The notes beneath the pieces were generated by a model, which saw only the letters and a list, made by a program, of their open reading frames with translations, had not been told where the DNA came from and searched no databases. Made by a program: the position numbers and the translations under genes. Shown in pieces: positions 26,863 to 35,233 of a stretch of 64,000 nucleotides of DNA (within the stretch, counting starts at the first letter, position 1; every line of letters begins with the position of its first letter). The DNA comes from Halalkalibacter oceani (GTDB lineage Bacteria; Bacillota; Bacilli; Bacillales; Bacillaceae_D), in contig NZ_JBEPKD010000012.1 of the NCBI RefSeq assembly GCF_040544555.1, positions 46,167-110,166 of the forward strand. The letters are read 5' to 3'.

Positions 26863-27726
26863 ATGCCTTTAGTATCAATGAAAGATATGCTCAACAAAGC
26901 GAAGGCGGAAGGTTATGCGGTAGGTCAGTTCAACATCAATAACCTTGAATTTACACAAGCCATTTTACAGGCAGCGGAGGAAGAAAAGTCTCCGGTTATT
27001 CTCGGGGTTTCAGAAGGGGCAGCCCGCTATATGGGCGGCTTTAAAACGGTTGTCAATATCGTGGAAGCGTTAATGGAGGAATACAAGACTTCAGTACCTG
27101 TCGCGATTCACCTCGATCATGGTTCGAGCTTTGAAAAATGTGTGGAAGCAATTCATGCCGGATTTACGTCTGTTATGATTGATGGCTCGCATTATCCGCT
27201 TGCTGAAAATATTGCGTTAACGAAGCGTGTCGTCGACGTCGCGCATGCTCTTAATGTTTCTGTTGAAGCAGAGCTTGGACGGATTGGCGGCCAGGAGGAT
27301 GACCTCGTTGTCGAGGATGCCGAAGCGGCGTACGCGATTCCGGAGGAGTGTAAAGAGCTGGTTGAAGCGACTGGTGTCGACTGTTTTGCTCCGGCGTTAG
27401 GCTCGGTTCACGGCCCTTATAAAGGAGAGCCAAACCTCGGCTTTGACCATATGAAAAAAATTGACAGCTTAGTTGGCATCCCGCTTGTGTTGCACGGGGG
27501 AACGGGAATTCCGACAGCCGATATTAAAAAGGCGATTCAGTTCGGCCATGCTAAAATCAATGTGAATACGGAAAATCAGATCTCATCTGCGAAAGCGGTT
27601 CGTGAATACCTTGCGGCCAATCCGGAGCAGTATGATCCGCGTAAATATTTAGGGCCGGCCCGTGAGGCGATTAAAGAAACCGTCAAAGGGAAAATGCAGG
27701 AATTCGGCTCTTCGAATAAAGCATAA
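26863..27726 (+). CDS. fbaA: Class II fructose-bisphosphate aldolase
   Basis: 287 residues from the ATG at 26863 (AAAGGAGGACA directly upstream). Zn-binding motifs HLDHGSSFEKC, VEAELGRIGGQED and LHGGTGIP identify the class II enzyme, which splits fructose-1,6-bisphosphate in glycolysis and reverses in gluconeogenesis. Position after spo0F and before the transaldolase-like gene is the conserved Bacillus order; glpX nearby supplies the gluconeogenic phosphatase. Terminator at 27785. Confidence 0.96.
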   Translation: MPLVSMKDMLNKAKAEGYAVGQFNINNLEFTQAILQAAEEEKSPVILGVSEGAARYMGGFKTVVNIVEALMEEYKTSVPVAIHLDHGSSFEKCVEAIHAGFTSVMIDGSHYPLAENIALTKRVVDVAHALNVSVEAELGRIGGQEDDLVVEDAEAAYAIPEECKELVEATGVDCFAPALGSVHGPYKGEPNLGFDHMKKIDSLVGIPLVLHGGTGIPTADIKKAIQFGHAKINVNTENQISSAKAVREYLAANPEQYDPRKYLGPAREAIKETVKGKMQEFGSSNKA

Positions 27727-27784
27727 TGAAAGAAATAGAGCGGGAGACGGTAGCTCGCTTTTATCTGCGACTCCGCACTGCTTC

Positions 27785-27828
27785 GGGGATGTCTCAAAAG
27801 GGAAGGTAAACCCTTTTGAGACATCCCC
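27785..27828 (+). terminator. Terminator between fbaA and the transaldolase-like gene
   Basis: GGGGATGTCTCAAAAGGG (27785-27802) and its exact complement (27811-27828), an 18-bp perfect stem. T tract is short. Confidence 0.75.
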
Positions 27829-27881
27829 TTATCATCATGAACGATGTAACCGATTTTACACTATGTGAAAGGGTGATGAAC

Positions 27882-28523
27882 ATGAAGTTTTTTATTGATA
27901 CAGCTAATCTAGATGAAATCAAAGAGGCGCACGCCTTAGGTATTCTTGCCGGCGTCACAACGAACCCGTCTTTAGTAGCGAAAGAAGGCGTTGATTTTCA
28001 TGAGCGGCTTCGTGAAATTACGGCGCTTGTTCCCGGCTCCGTCAGCGCCGAAGTGATAGCGCTCGATGCTGACGGAATGATCAGTGAAGGGAAGGAATTA
28101 GCGGCGATTGCTCCGAATATTACCGTGAAAGTCCCGATGACAACGGAAGGGCTGAAAGCGGTCCATGCTTTTTCTGAATTATCAATTAAAACAAATGTCA
28201 CCCTTGTTTTCTCGGCAACACAGGCTTTGCTCGCTGCGCGGGCGGGAGCGACCTATGTCTCTCCATTCCTTGGACGGCTTGATGATATTGGCCATAACGG
28301 GCTCGATTTGATTAGTGAAATTGTCGAGATCTTCGAAATCCACGACATTCCAACTGAAATTATCGCCGCATCGGTGCGCCACCCTGTGCATGTCAATGAA
28401 GCGGCACGCAGAGGAGCGCATATTGCGACCATTCCATTCAAGGTCATCCAGCAGCTCACGAAGCATCCATTAACCGATCAGGGCATCGAAAAGTTCCTGG
28501 CCGATTGGAAAGAACGCTCGTAA
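27882..28523 (+). CDS. ywjH: Transaldolase / fructose-6-phosphate aldolase family (YwjH)
   Basis: 213 residues from the ATG at 27882, with GTGAAAGGGTGATG upstream. Small FSA-type TIM barrel: FIDTANLDEIKEA at the start, Schiff-base Lys in TVKVPMTTEGLKAV, and YVSPFLGRLDDIGHNG. Known: B. subtilis YwjH works as transaldolase in the pentose phosphate pathway. Separate hairpins on both sides suggest its own regulation or partial read-through from fbaA. Confidence 0.92.
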   Translation: MKFFIDTANLDEIKEAHALGILAGVTTNPSLVAKEGVDFHERLREITALVPGSVSAEVIALDADGMISEGKELAAIAPNITVKVPMTTEGLKAVHAFSELSIKTNVTLVFSATQALLAARAGATYVSPFLGRLDDIGHNGLDLISEIVEIFEIHDIPTEIIAASVRHPVHVNEAARRGAHIATIPFKVIQQLTKHPLTDQGIEKFLADWKERS

Positions 28524-28561
28524 TGGAAAGAGCGGACAAAAGCGTATAATAGGGAGATTCT

Positions 28562-28592
28562 GCCGGACTTGTGCCAGTTTGACACAAGTCCG
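28562..28592. repeat. Hairpin after the transaldolase gene
   Basis: CCGGACTTGTG and CACAAGTCCGG with a short loop; perfect 11-bp arms, no T tract on either side. In the 287-nt gap before murA; a TATAAT at 28745-28750 may be the murA -10. Nothing else is recognisable there. Confidence 0.55.
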
Positions 28593-28810
28593 GAGCCTCG
28601 CTGCTATTTTCGGATTGATTAAGGGTTCCAGCCATTTTGGCAGCTCCTGTTTCTTCATAATTATTCGTCGCTCTATCCATACTCCCAAACAATTCCCTTG
28701 CCAATCTGACACACAAAAGCTCGTTACTTTCTCCTTGTTATGGTTATAATGGAAATAGAGAAGCTACCTACGTGTCTTCGGGCTGAGTAATAGATGGAAG
28801 GGATGCGATT

Positions 28811-30094
28811 ATGGATAAATTAATGATTAAAGGCGGCAAGCCTTTAGAAGGAACTGTACAAATAAGCGGAGCTAAGAATAGTGCGGTTGCTTTAATACCC
28901 GCAGCAATCTTGGCTGATTCTTATGTGACAATCGATAATCTGCCAGAAATATCTGATGTGCAGCTGTTAGCTGAACTCCTGAAAGAAATCGGGGGCGAGG
29001 TCCAGCTCAACGCTCAGGAAATTACGATAAATCCAGCTTCAATGATTTCAATGCCGCTGCCAAACGGCCGTGTTAAAAAGCTGCGCGCCTCTTATTATTT
29101 AATGGGAGCGATGCTTGGCAAATTTAAAAAGGCTGTCATTGGACTTCCGGGTGGCTGCAATCTTGGTCCCCGGCCGATTGATCAGCATATTAAAGGGTTT
29201 GAGGCGCTGGGAGCAAAAGTAACGAATGAGCAGGGAGCGATTTATTTGCGGGCGGAGGAGCTTCGCGGCGCAAAGATCTATCTGGATGTTGTCAGCGTCG
29301 GAGCGACGATTAATATTATGCTGGCCGCCGTGCGGGCCAAGGGACAAACGATTATTGAAAATGCCGCGAAAGAGCCTGAAATTATTGATGTTGCTACTTT
29401 GTTGACGAGCATGGGAGCTAAGATCAAGGGAGCAGGTACAAACGTCATCCGGATTGATGGCGTCGATTCCTTAAGCGGCTGCAGGCATTCGATTATCCCT
29501 GACCGGATTGAGGCCGGAACGTATATGATTATCGCCGCTGCAGTTGGACAGAAGGTTGTCATTGATAATATCATTCCTTACCACGTAGAATCGTTGATTG
29601 CCAAGCTGAGGGAGATGGGGGTAACGATTGAAGTCGAGGATGATCGGCTGCTCATACATAACAGCACCAAGAAAAAGGGTGTTGATATTAAGACGCTTGT
29701 TTATCCTGGTTTTCCAACTGACCTCCAACAGCCTTTTACGAGTCTGCTGACTCAGGCGCAAGGAACGAGCATCGTCACCGATACGATCTATAACGCACGT
29801 TTCAAGCATATTGATGAATTGAGACGGATGGGAGCCAATGTGAAAGTGGAGGGCCGCTCCGCCATTATTAACGGAAGTACGACACTGCAGGGCGCCAGAG
29901 TGAGAGCAAGTGATCTTCGCGCAGGTGCCGCCTTAGTCGTCGCCGGCCTTCTGGCTGATGGCGTGACCGAAGTTTCTGGACTGGAGCATATCGACCGCGG
30001 CTATGCCAATTTAGTCGAAAAGCTTGTCGGTCTCGGTGCAGATATATGGAGAGAAAAAATGACGGAAGAGGAATTGGATCAGGTGAAAAGCTAA
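28811..30094 (+). CDS. murAB: UDP-N-acetylglucosamine 1-carboxyvinyltransferase (second MurA type)
   Basis: 427 residues. Inside-out alpha/beta barrel EPSP-synthase fold; Lys in ISGAKNSAVAL near 22 and the fosfomycin-target Cys in LPGGCNLGPRPID (near 117) are both present. First committed step of peptidoglycan synthesis, moving enolpyruvyl from PEP to UDP-GlcNAc. Two MurA paralogues are usual in low-GC Gram-positives; genomic position after ywjH matches B. subtilis MurAB (MurZ). glpX begins 30 nt later. Confidence 0.94.
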   Translation: MDKLMIKGGKPLEGTVQISGAKNSAVALIPAAILADSYVTIDNLPEISDVQLLAELLKEIGGEVQLNAQEITINPASMISMPLPNGRVKKLRASYYLMGAMLGKFKKAVIGLPGGCNLGPRPIDQHIKGFEALGAKVTNEQGAIYLRAEELRGAKIYLDVVSVGATINIMLAAVRAKGQTIIENAAKEPEIIDVATLLTSMGAKIKGAGTNVIRIDGVDSLSGCRHSIIPDRIEAGTYMIIAAAVGQKVVIDNIIPYHVESLIAKLREMGVTIEVEDDRLLIHNSTKKKGVDIKTLVYPGFPTDLQQPFTSLLTQAQGTSIVTDTIYNARFKHIDELRRMGANVKVEGRSAIINGSTTLQGARVRASDLRAGAALVVAGLLADGVTEVSGLEHIDRGYANLVEKLVGLGADIWREKMTEEELDQVKS

Positions 30095-30124
30095 AGGATA
30101 CAAGCGAGAAGAGGGGGAGAAAAG

Positions 30125-31090
30125 ATGGAAAGAAGTTTATCGATGGAATTAGTCCGGGTTACGGAAGCAGCAGCGCTTGCTTCGGGACGATGGATGGGAC
30201 GCGGCAATAAAGAGGAGGCCGATCGCGCGGCGACAGAAGCAATGCGGGACGTGTTTGACACGATTCCAATGAAGGGAACGGTCGTCATTGGAGAAGGAGA
30301 AATGGATGAAGCGCCGATGCTTTATATTGGCGAAAAGCTGGGGAACGGCTATGGCCCGCGGGTTGATGTCGCGGTCGATCCGCTGGAGGGAACGAATATC
30401 GTCGCTTCCGGGCAGTGGAACGCCCTCGCTGTATTGGCAGTAGCCGATCACTCGAACCTCCTTCATGCGCCGGATATGTATATGGATAAAATCGCGGTCG
30501 GTCCGGAGTCGGTCGGCAAAGTGGATATTAACGCGCCGATTATCGACAATCTTCAGGCGGTGGCCAAGGCGAAGAATAAGGATGTTGAAGACCTTGTCGT
30601 CGTTATTTTGAATCGCAAGCGGCATGAGAAAATGATTGAAGAAATTCGTTCTGCCGGCGCCCGGATTAAGCTTCTTCCAGATGGAGATGTAGCCGCCGCC
30701 ATCAACACGGCTTTTGGCGATACAGGCGTCGATCTGTTGCTCGGCTCAGGCGGGGCGCCGGAAGGAGTACTGGCGGCCGTCGGTCTGAAATGTCTCGGAG
30801 GAGAGCTTCAAGGCAAGCTTTTGCCACAAAACGAGGCTGAGCTTCAACGCTGCAAGAAGATGGGCATTGAAGATGTGACGAAAGTTCTTTATATGGATGA
30901 TCTCGTCAAGGGAGATGACTGTATCTTCGCTGCTACCGGTGTAACGGATGGCGAACTTTTACGAGGCGTGCGCTACAATGGAACAACGGCGACGACACAA
31001 TCGCTTGTCATGCGGGCAAAATCCGGAACCGTCCGGTTTGTGGACGGCAAGCATAGCATGAAAAAGAAACCGGATCTGGTCATTCGGTAA
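30125..31090 (+). CDS. glpX: Class II fructose-1,6-bisphosphatase
   Basis: 321 residues, GlpX family: metal-binding VVIGEGEMDEAPML, VAVDPLEGTN and LLGSGGAPEGV. Dephosphorylates fructose-1,6-bisphosphate in gluconeogenesis, opposing glycolysis. Homologue of B. subtilis YwjI, in the same place between murA and rho. GGGGGAGAAAAG ribosome site. Together with fbaA it places two lower-hexose steps in one neighbourhood. Confidence 0.94.
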   Translation: MERSLSMELVRVTEAAALASGRWMGRGNKEEADRAATEAMRDVFDTIPMKGTVVIGEGEMDEAPMLYIGEKLGNGYGPRVDVAVDPLEGTNIVASGQWNALAVLAVADHSNLLHAPDMYMDKIAVGPESVGKVDINAPIIDNLQAVAKAKNKDVEDLVVVILNRKRHEKMIEEIRSAGARIKLLPDGDVAAAINTAFGDTGVDLLLGSGGAPEGVLAAVGLKCLGGELQGKLLPQNEAELQRCKKMGIEDVTKVLYMDDLVKGDDCIFAATGVTDGELLRGVRYNGTTATTQSLVMRAKSGTVRFVDGKHSMKKKPDLVIR

Positions 31091-31204
31091 TAAATCTTTC
31101 TTTTTAGCAGAGAGAAGCTTATAAAAACGCTGGCACTGTCGTGATGTATGGAAGGCGGTGCCTTATGTTTGGCGGAGCAAATGAAAGAGTCCTTGAATAT
31201 TATG

Positions 31205-31233
31205 TTGAAATGTGGGTAAAATATAGCTAATAT
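31205..31233 (+). promoter_or_regulatory. rho promoter
   Basis: TTGAAA, 17-nt spacer, TAATAT, inside the 355-nt gap between glpX and rho. It predicts a leader of about 200 nt. Confidence 0.7.
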
Positions 31234-31392
31234 AGACATACTTTGCTTTTGCTAATCACATTCACCGAATCCATCTCCGAAACCCTCCATTCTTCCTTTA
31301 TGCTTTTTCAAGGGATTACCGATTACCCTTAGGAATAAAAAGTATTGTCAAGAATTGAGTTGCGTTCTTCATTATTTTTCGTGATCACAGCA

Positions 31393-31417
31393 ATCATTGC
31401 CGCTGGCGGCCAATGAT
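31393..31417 (+). promoter_or_regulatory. Hairpin in the rho leader
   Basis: ATCATTG-CCGC-TG-GCGG-C-CAATGAT, an 11-bp stem with one bulged C, about 29 nt before the rho start and followed by an AT-rich stretch. Could be an intrinsic attenuator or a block to Rho loading. Known: rho is autoregulated in B. subtilis through its leader. The link to this hairpin is inference. Confidence 0.5.
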
Positions 31418-31445
31418 TTATTAATTATAGAAGCGTGGTGTAACA

Positions 31446-32720
31446 ATGGGAGTCCATATCTCAGATTTAGAAAATATGAAGCTAAAAGAGCTTTATGAAC
31501 TTGCTAGGGAATATAAAGTATCCTACTACAGCAAGTTAACAAAAAAAGAACTAATATTTGCTATATTAAAAGGTCAGGCCGAGCAGGATGGACTAATGTT
31601 TATGGAAGGCGTGCTTGAGATCATCCAGACGGAAGGTTTTGGCTTTTTGCGGCCGATTAATTACATGCCGAGCTCTGAGGATATTTACATTTCCGCCTCG
31701 CAAATTCGCCGCTTTGATCTTCGAAACGGCGATAAAGTCTCAGGAAAGGTGCGTCCTCCAAAGGAGAATGAACGCTATCACGGGCTGCTTCATGTCGAAG
31801 CGGTAAATGGTGAAGCGCCGGAGACTTCCAAGGAACGTCCCCACTTTCCGGCTTTAACTCCACTCTATCCTGAACAAAAAATTGAACTTGAAACAGCGCC
31901 TGGCCGTGTTTCTTCGCGAATCATTGATATGATTTCGCCGGTCGGATTCGGACAGCGTGGCTTAATTGTTGCACCTCCTAAGGCAGGGAAGACTTCCTTG
32001 CTTAAGGAAGTGGCGAACAGCATTGCCGAAAATCATCCCGAGGTTGAATTAATTGTCCTACTCATTGACGAGCGGCCTGAGGAAGTAACCGATATTGAGC
32101 GTTCAGTCAAAGCGGAAGTCGTCAGCTCTACCTTTGATGAGGTGCCGGAAAACCATATTAAAGTGGCCGAACTGGTACTAGAGCGGGCAATGCGTCTCGT
32201 CGAGCACCGGAAAGAAGTTGTTATTCTGATGGACAGCATTACGCGGTTGGCCCGGGCGTATAACCTGGTCATCCCGCCGAGTGGACGAACTCTCTCCGGA
32301 GGGATTGATCCAGCAGCGTTCCACCGGCCGAAGCGGTTCTTCGGTGCGGCAAGAAATATTGAAGAGGGCGGCAGCCTGACGATTCTGGCGACGGCTCTCG
32401 TCGAGACCGGCTCAAGAATGGACGATGTCATTTACGAGGAATTTAAAGGGACGGGTAATATGGAGCTTCATCTTGACCGGAAGCTGGCAGAACGTCGCAT
32501 TTTCCCGGCGATCGACATTCGCCGTTCCGGAACAAGAAAAGAAGAGCTGCTATTGCCGAAGAACCAGCTTGAAAAGCTTTGGGCGATTCGGAAGACGATG
32601 AACGATTCTCCGGAATTTGTCGATCATTTCATCAGACGGGTAAAGGATACGAAAACGAACCTCGACTTTTTTGAAGTGATGGAAGATGAAATGAACAGGC
32701 AGAGCCGCAGAAGAAGCTGA
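31446..32720 (+). CDS. rho: Transcription termination factor Rho
   Basis: 424 residues. Rho N-terminal helical domain (LKELYELAREYKVSYYSK), cold-shock RNA-binding domain (EGFGFLRPINYMPSSEDIYIS), RecA-like ATPase with Walker A APPKAGKTSLL and Walker B VVILMDSITRLAR; R-loop downstream. Hexameric RNA helicase that ends transcription. Long leader with its own promoter and hairpin. Confidence 0.97.
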   Translation: MGVHISDLENMKLKELYELAREYKVSYYSKLTKKELIFAILKGQAEQDGLMFMEGVLEIIQTEGFGFLRPINYMPSSEDIYISASQIRRFDLRNGDKVSGKVRPPKENERYHGLLHVEAVNGEAPETSKERPHFPALTPLYPEQKIELETAPGRVSSRIIDMISPVGFGQRGLIVAPPKAGKTSLLKEVANSIAENHPEVELIVLLIDERPEEVTDIERSVKAEVVSSTFDEVPENHIKVAELVLERAMRLVEHRKEVVILMDSITRLARAYNLVIPPSGRTLSGGIDPAAFHRPKRFFGAARNIEEGGSLTILATALVETGSRMDDVIYEEFKGTGNMELHLDRKLAERRIFPAIDIRRSGTRKEELLLPKNQLEKLWAIRKTMNDSPEFVDHFIRRVKDTKTNLDFFEVMEDEMNRQSRRRS

Positions 32721-32835
32721 TCAAGAAACTTCATTTTCATAGTTGCAATTCTAAGCCTGACTTGATATAATTTCGACATGTGTGATCAGATAAACTCTGT
32801 TTCGAAAAGATTCAGGGCAAAAGGAGATGAAGGAA

Positions 32836-33081
32836 ATGAAACAAGGTATTCACCCAAATTACCAAAAAGTGGTATTTATGGATACAAGCACTGGTTTTAA
32901 GTTTCTAAGCGGATCTACAAAAGGATCAGCCGAAACGATTGAGTGGGAAGACGGCAACACGTATCCCCTTTTAAAAGTTGAAATTAGTGCGGATTCACAC
33001 CCATTCTACACTGGTAAGCAGAAGCTTAACGATGTAGGCGGACGTGTTGATCGCTTTAAGAAGAAATATAATATGAAATAA
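32836..33081 (+). CDS. rpmE2: 50S ribosomal protein L31, type B (zinc-free)
   Basis: 81 residues from the ATG at 32836 (AAAAGGAGATGAAGGA upstream). Matches L31 throughout (MKQGIHPNYQKVVF, HPFYTGKQKLNDVGGRVDRF), but the four cysteines of type A L31 are absent and the insert around STGFKFLSGSTKG makes it the longer type B. Known: in B. subtilis the locus after rho carries the zinc-binding type A, and the type B form (YtiA) is induced in zinc shortage. Here type B sits at the housekeeping place, as in B. cereus group genomes. Confidence 0.93.
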   Translation: MKQGIHPNYQKVVFMDTSTGFKFLSGSTKGSAETIEWEDGNTYPLLKVEISADSHPFYTGKQKLNDVGGRVDRFKKKYNMK

Positions 33082-33097
33082 GAGCATACGCTGCACA

Positions 33098-33172
33098 ATG
33101 CTCAGCTTTCTCAAGGGAGCTGGACCCGCCGACCGAGAGGAAGAGTGGCAATGGCTTTTAGAAGCTGAGCAT
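33098..33172. repeat. Long-loop inverted repeat after L31
   Basis: ATGCTCAGCTT (33098-33108) and AAGCTGAGCAT (33162-33172) enclose about 53 nt. Just upstream of the terminator at 33180. The 499-nt gap 33082-33580 also holds a small hairpin at 33256-33278 (GGATTTTC/GAAAATCC) and the island promoter at 33483; the rest is AT-rich with no gene I can support. Confidence 0.55.
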
Positions 33173-33179
33173 GCTTAGT

Positions 33180-33216
33180 GAGGGTGTCCCGAGTTATTGG
33201 GGCACCCTCCTTTTTT
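33180..33216 (+). terminator. Terminator downstream of L31
   Basis: GAGGGTGTCCC (33180-33190) pairs with GGGGCACCCTC (33199-33209), one G-T pair, followed by six Ts. Marks the left border of the inserted catabolic island. Confidence 0.9.
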
Positions 33217-33482
33217 CAACATCTGGGAGATCACTAAGGTGCACACTCTTTGTTCGGATTTTCATACAGGGAAAATCCTTTAGACCCGCCCTCAAGCAGA
33301 TTTCTTATTATGTCCCGAAAAAATACATGAGAGAAGATGTGTCATGCTTTACAAAGTAGTGTGCTTTTCTGTTAAAATAAAACTGAATTTTCACAAACAC
33401 ACCGGTTAGAACAAACTGGAAAAAAGGCTTTAAATTAACTGTTTTAAAAGATTTACCTATTCTCATAATAGGGATAAATGAT

Positions 33483-33511
33483 TTGACGGAAAAATTGATA
33501 GGTGATAAAAT
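33483..33511 (+). promoter_or_regulatory. Promoter of the catabolic island
   Basis: TTGACG, 17-nt spacer, TAAAAT: a near-consensus sigma-A promoter. Start of transcription expected about 33518, inside the palindrome at 33515-33531. Confidence 0.8.
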
Positions 33512-33514
33512 CAG

Positions 33515-33531
33515 TATACCCTATTGGTATA
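33515..33531. promoter_or_regulatory. Putative operator of the catabolic island
   Basis: TATACC-CTATT-GGTATA, a perfect 6-bp inverted repeat with a 5-nt centre lying over the predicted transcription start. A repressor bound here would block the promoter at 33483. No regulator gene lies in the island. Confidence 0.6.
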
Positions 33532-33580
33532 GTCAGTTTTAGGGAATAAAGAATTGTGAGAGATAGAGAGAGGGTACAAA

Positions 33581-34372
33581 ATGGCGACAAAACCGAAATT
33601 AGAAATTAAAAACCTCGCGGTGCGTTACAATACAAAAGAATCAAGTACACTCGCCTTAACCGGAGTCGACTTAACCGTGGAAGATGGAGAATTTGTCGCG
33701 GTTGTCGGACCGAGCGGATGCGGAAAATCTACTTTATTAAAAGTAGTTTCCAATCTGATTAAGCCGGCTGAAGGCTCTGTTCTTATTGATGGCGAGCCGG
33801 TTAAAAAGATCCCGGATGGCGTAGGGATGGTTTTCCAAAATGATGCGCTGCTCCCATGGAAATCCGTGCTCGATAATGTGCGCCTGCCGCTCGCTGTAAA
33901 AAACCAGTCGAAAGAGATCCAGGAGGAAACGGCACGCAAATATATTGAGATGGTCGGACTCGCCGGTTTTGAAGACTTTTATCCAAAGCAGCTTTCCGGC
34001 GGTATGAAAAAACGTGTGGCGCTTGCCCGTGCTTTTACATATGATCCGTCTCTTTATTTGATGGATGAACCGTTCGGCCCATTGGATGCCCAGACAAGGG
34101 TGATTATTGGCGAGGAATTTTTGAAAATGTGGGAGAAGGTCGGAAAAAGCGTGCTGTTTATCACGCATGATATCGAGGAAGCAATTGCGCTGGCGGATAA
34201 AGTTGTCGTAATGTCGAATCGTCCTGGCCGGATTAAAGCTGAGTTTAAGGTCGATATCGAGCGCCCGCGCCCTTTTTATGAAACGCGGTTTAATCCGACA
34301 TTTCAAAGATTGCAGAAAGAAATTTGGCAAGCTTTGGCCGAAGCAAATAAAGAAGTAGGGAGTCAGCTGTAA
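33581..34372 (+). CDS. ABC transporter ATP-binding protein, NitT/TauT (SsuB) family
   Basis: 263 residues. Walker A GPSGCGKSTLL, Q-loop FQNDALLPW, signature LSGGMKKRVALARA, Walker B LYLMDEPFGPLD and switch His (FITHDIEEA) are intact. Energises import through the permease encoded next (the two genes overlap by one base in TAATG). The family takes up sulfonates, nitrate, pyrimidine precursors and aromatic acids such as phthalate. First gene of the island, with AGAGAGGGTACAAA before its ATG. Confidence 0.93.
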   Translation: MATKPKLEIKNLAVRYNTKESSTLALTGVDLTVEDGEFVAVVGPSGCGKSTLLKVVSNLIKPAEGSVLIDGEPVKKIPDGVGMVFQNDALLPWKSVLDNVRLPLAVKNQSKEIQEETARKYIEMVGLAGFEDFYPKQLSGGMKKRVALARAFTYDPSLYLMDEPFGPLDAQTRVIIGEEFLKMWEKVGKSVLFITHDIEEAIALADKVVVMSNRPGRIKAEFKVDIERPRPFYETRFNPTFQRLQKEIWQALAEANKEVGSQL

Positions 34373-35187
34373 TGAGTAACGAAGAGACAAACAAACAAAC
34401 AAAGACATCCCCTGGTCAAACGATTGCGAAAAAGAACAATAATGAAGCATTAATTGTCTGGACAGGACGGATATTAGTCGGGGTTATTATCTTATTTTTT
34501 TGGGAATGGACGTCAGGACGCTTTTTTAATGAATTCTGGATTAGTAAGCCTTCCTTGATCGTTGAACGGATTGTCGATTTAACGGTGGGCGGGGATTTAT
34601 GGTATCACGTCGGCTTTACGCTGCAGCAGGCGATTATCGGGCTTGTCATCGGGATGGTTCTCGGGACGTTGCTTGGTGTGGCGCTTGCTTCGACTCATTG
34701 GCTTGATAAGTGGATTTATCCATATATGATGGCGCTGTACAGCTTGCCGCGTGTTGCTCTCGCGCCGCTTTTTGTTGTCTGGTTCGGGATTGGCATGAGC
34801 TCAAAGATTATTATGGTTATCGCGATGGTTATTTTTGTCGCGTTCTACAATGCCTATGAAGGAATTAAAAATATTGATCGTGACCTGCTTGACATGATGA
34901 AAACTTACAAAGCAGGCCGGTTGAAGACGTTCACCTGGGTTGTGCTGCCATCGATTACGGTATGGATTTTAACAAGTTTACGGCTGAACATCGGGATGGC
35001 TCTGATTGGGGCCGTGATTGCTGAATTGATCGGTTCAAACCGCGGGTTGGGCTATTATATTACCTATTCTTCCGGGCTTCTCGATATTACGGGAGTCTTT
35101 ACCGGATTGGTCTTAATTATGATTATTGCTGTTATTTTGGAGCAGATCATCGTTCAATTTGAGAAAAAACTTCTTAGATATCGTTAA
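34372..35187 (+). CDS. ABC transporter permease, NitT/TauT (SsuC) family
   Basis: 271 residues with about six membrane segments. The EAA loop that docks with the ATPase is visible (YNAYEGIKNIDRDLLDMM ... WVVLPS). A polar N-terminal tail of about 30 residues precedes the first segment (VWTGRILVGVIILFF). Overlaps the ATPase stop by one base. Forms a homodimeric channel with the neighbouring ATPase and lipoprotein. Confidence 0.93.
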   Translation: MSNEETNKQTKTSPGQTIAKKNNNEALIVWTGRILVGVIILFFWEWTSGRFFNEFWISKPSLIVERIVDLTVGGDLWYHVGFTLQQAIIGLVIGMVLGTLLGVALASTHWLDKWIYPYMMALYSLPRVALAPLFVVWFGIGMSSKIIMVIAMVIFVAFYNAYEGIKNIDRDLLDMMKTYKAGRLKTFTWVVLPSITVWILTSLRLNIGMALIGAVIAELIGSNRGLGYYITYSSGLLDITGVFTGLVLIMIIAVILEQIIVQFEKKLLRYR

Positions 35188-35233
35188 ACAAAAGGAAAAA
35201 AAGATGATCTTATACGAATGTGGAGGGAACAAG

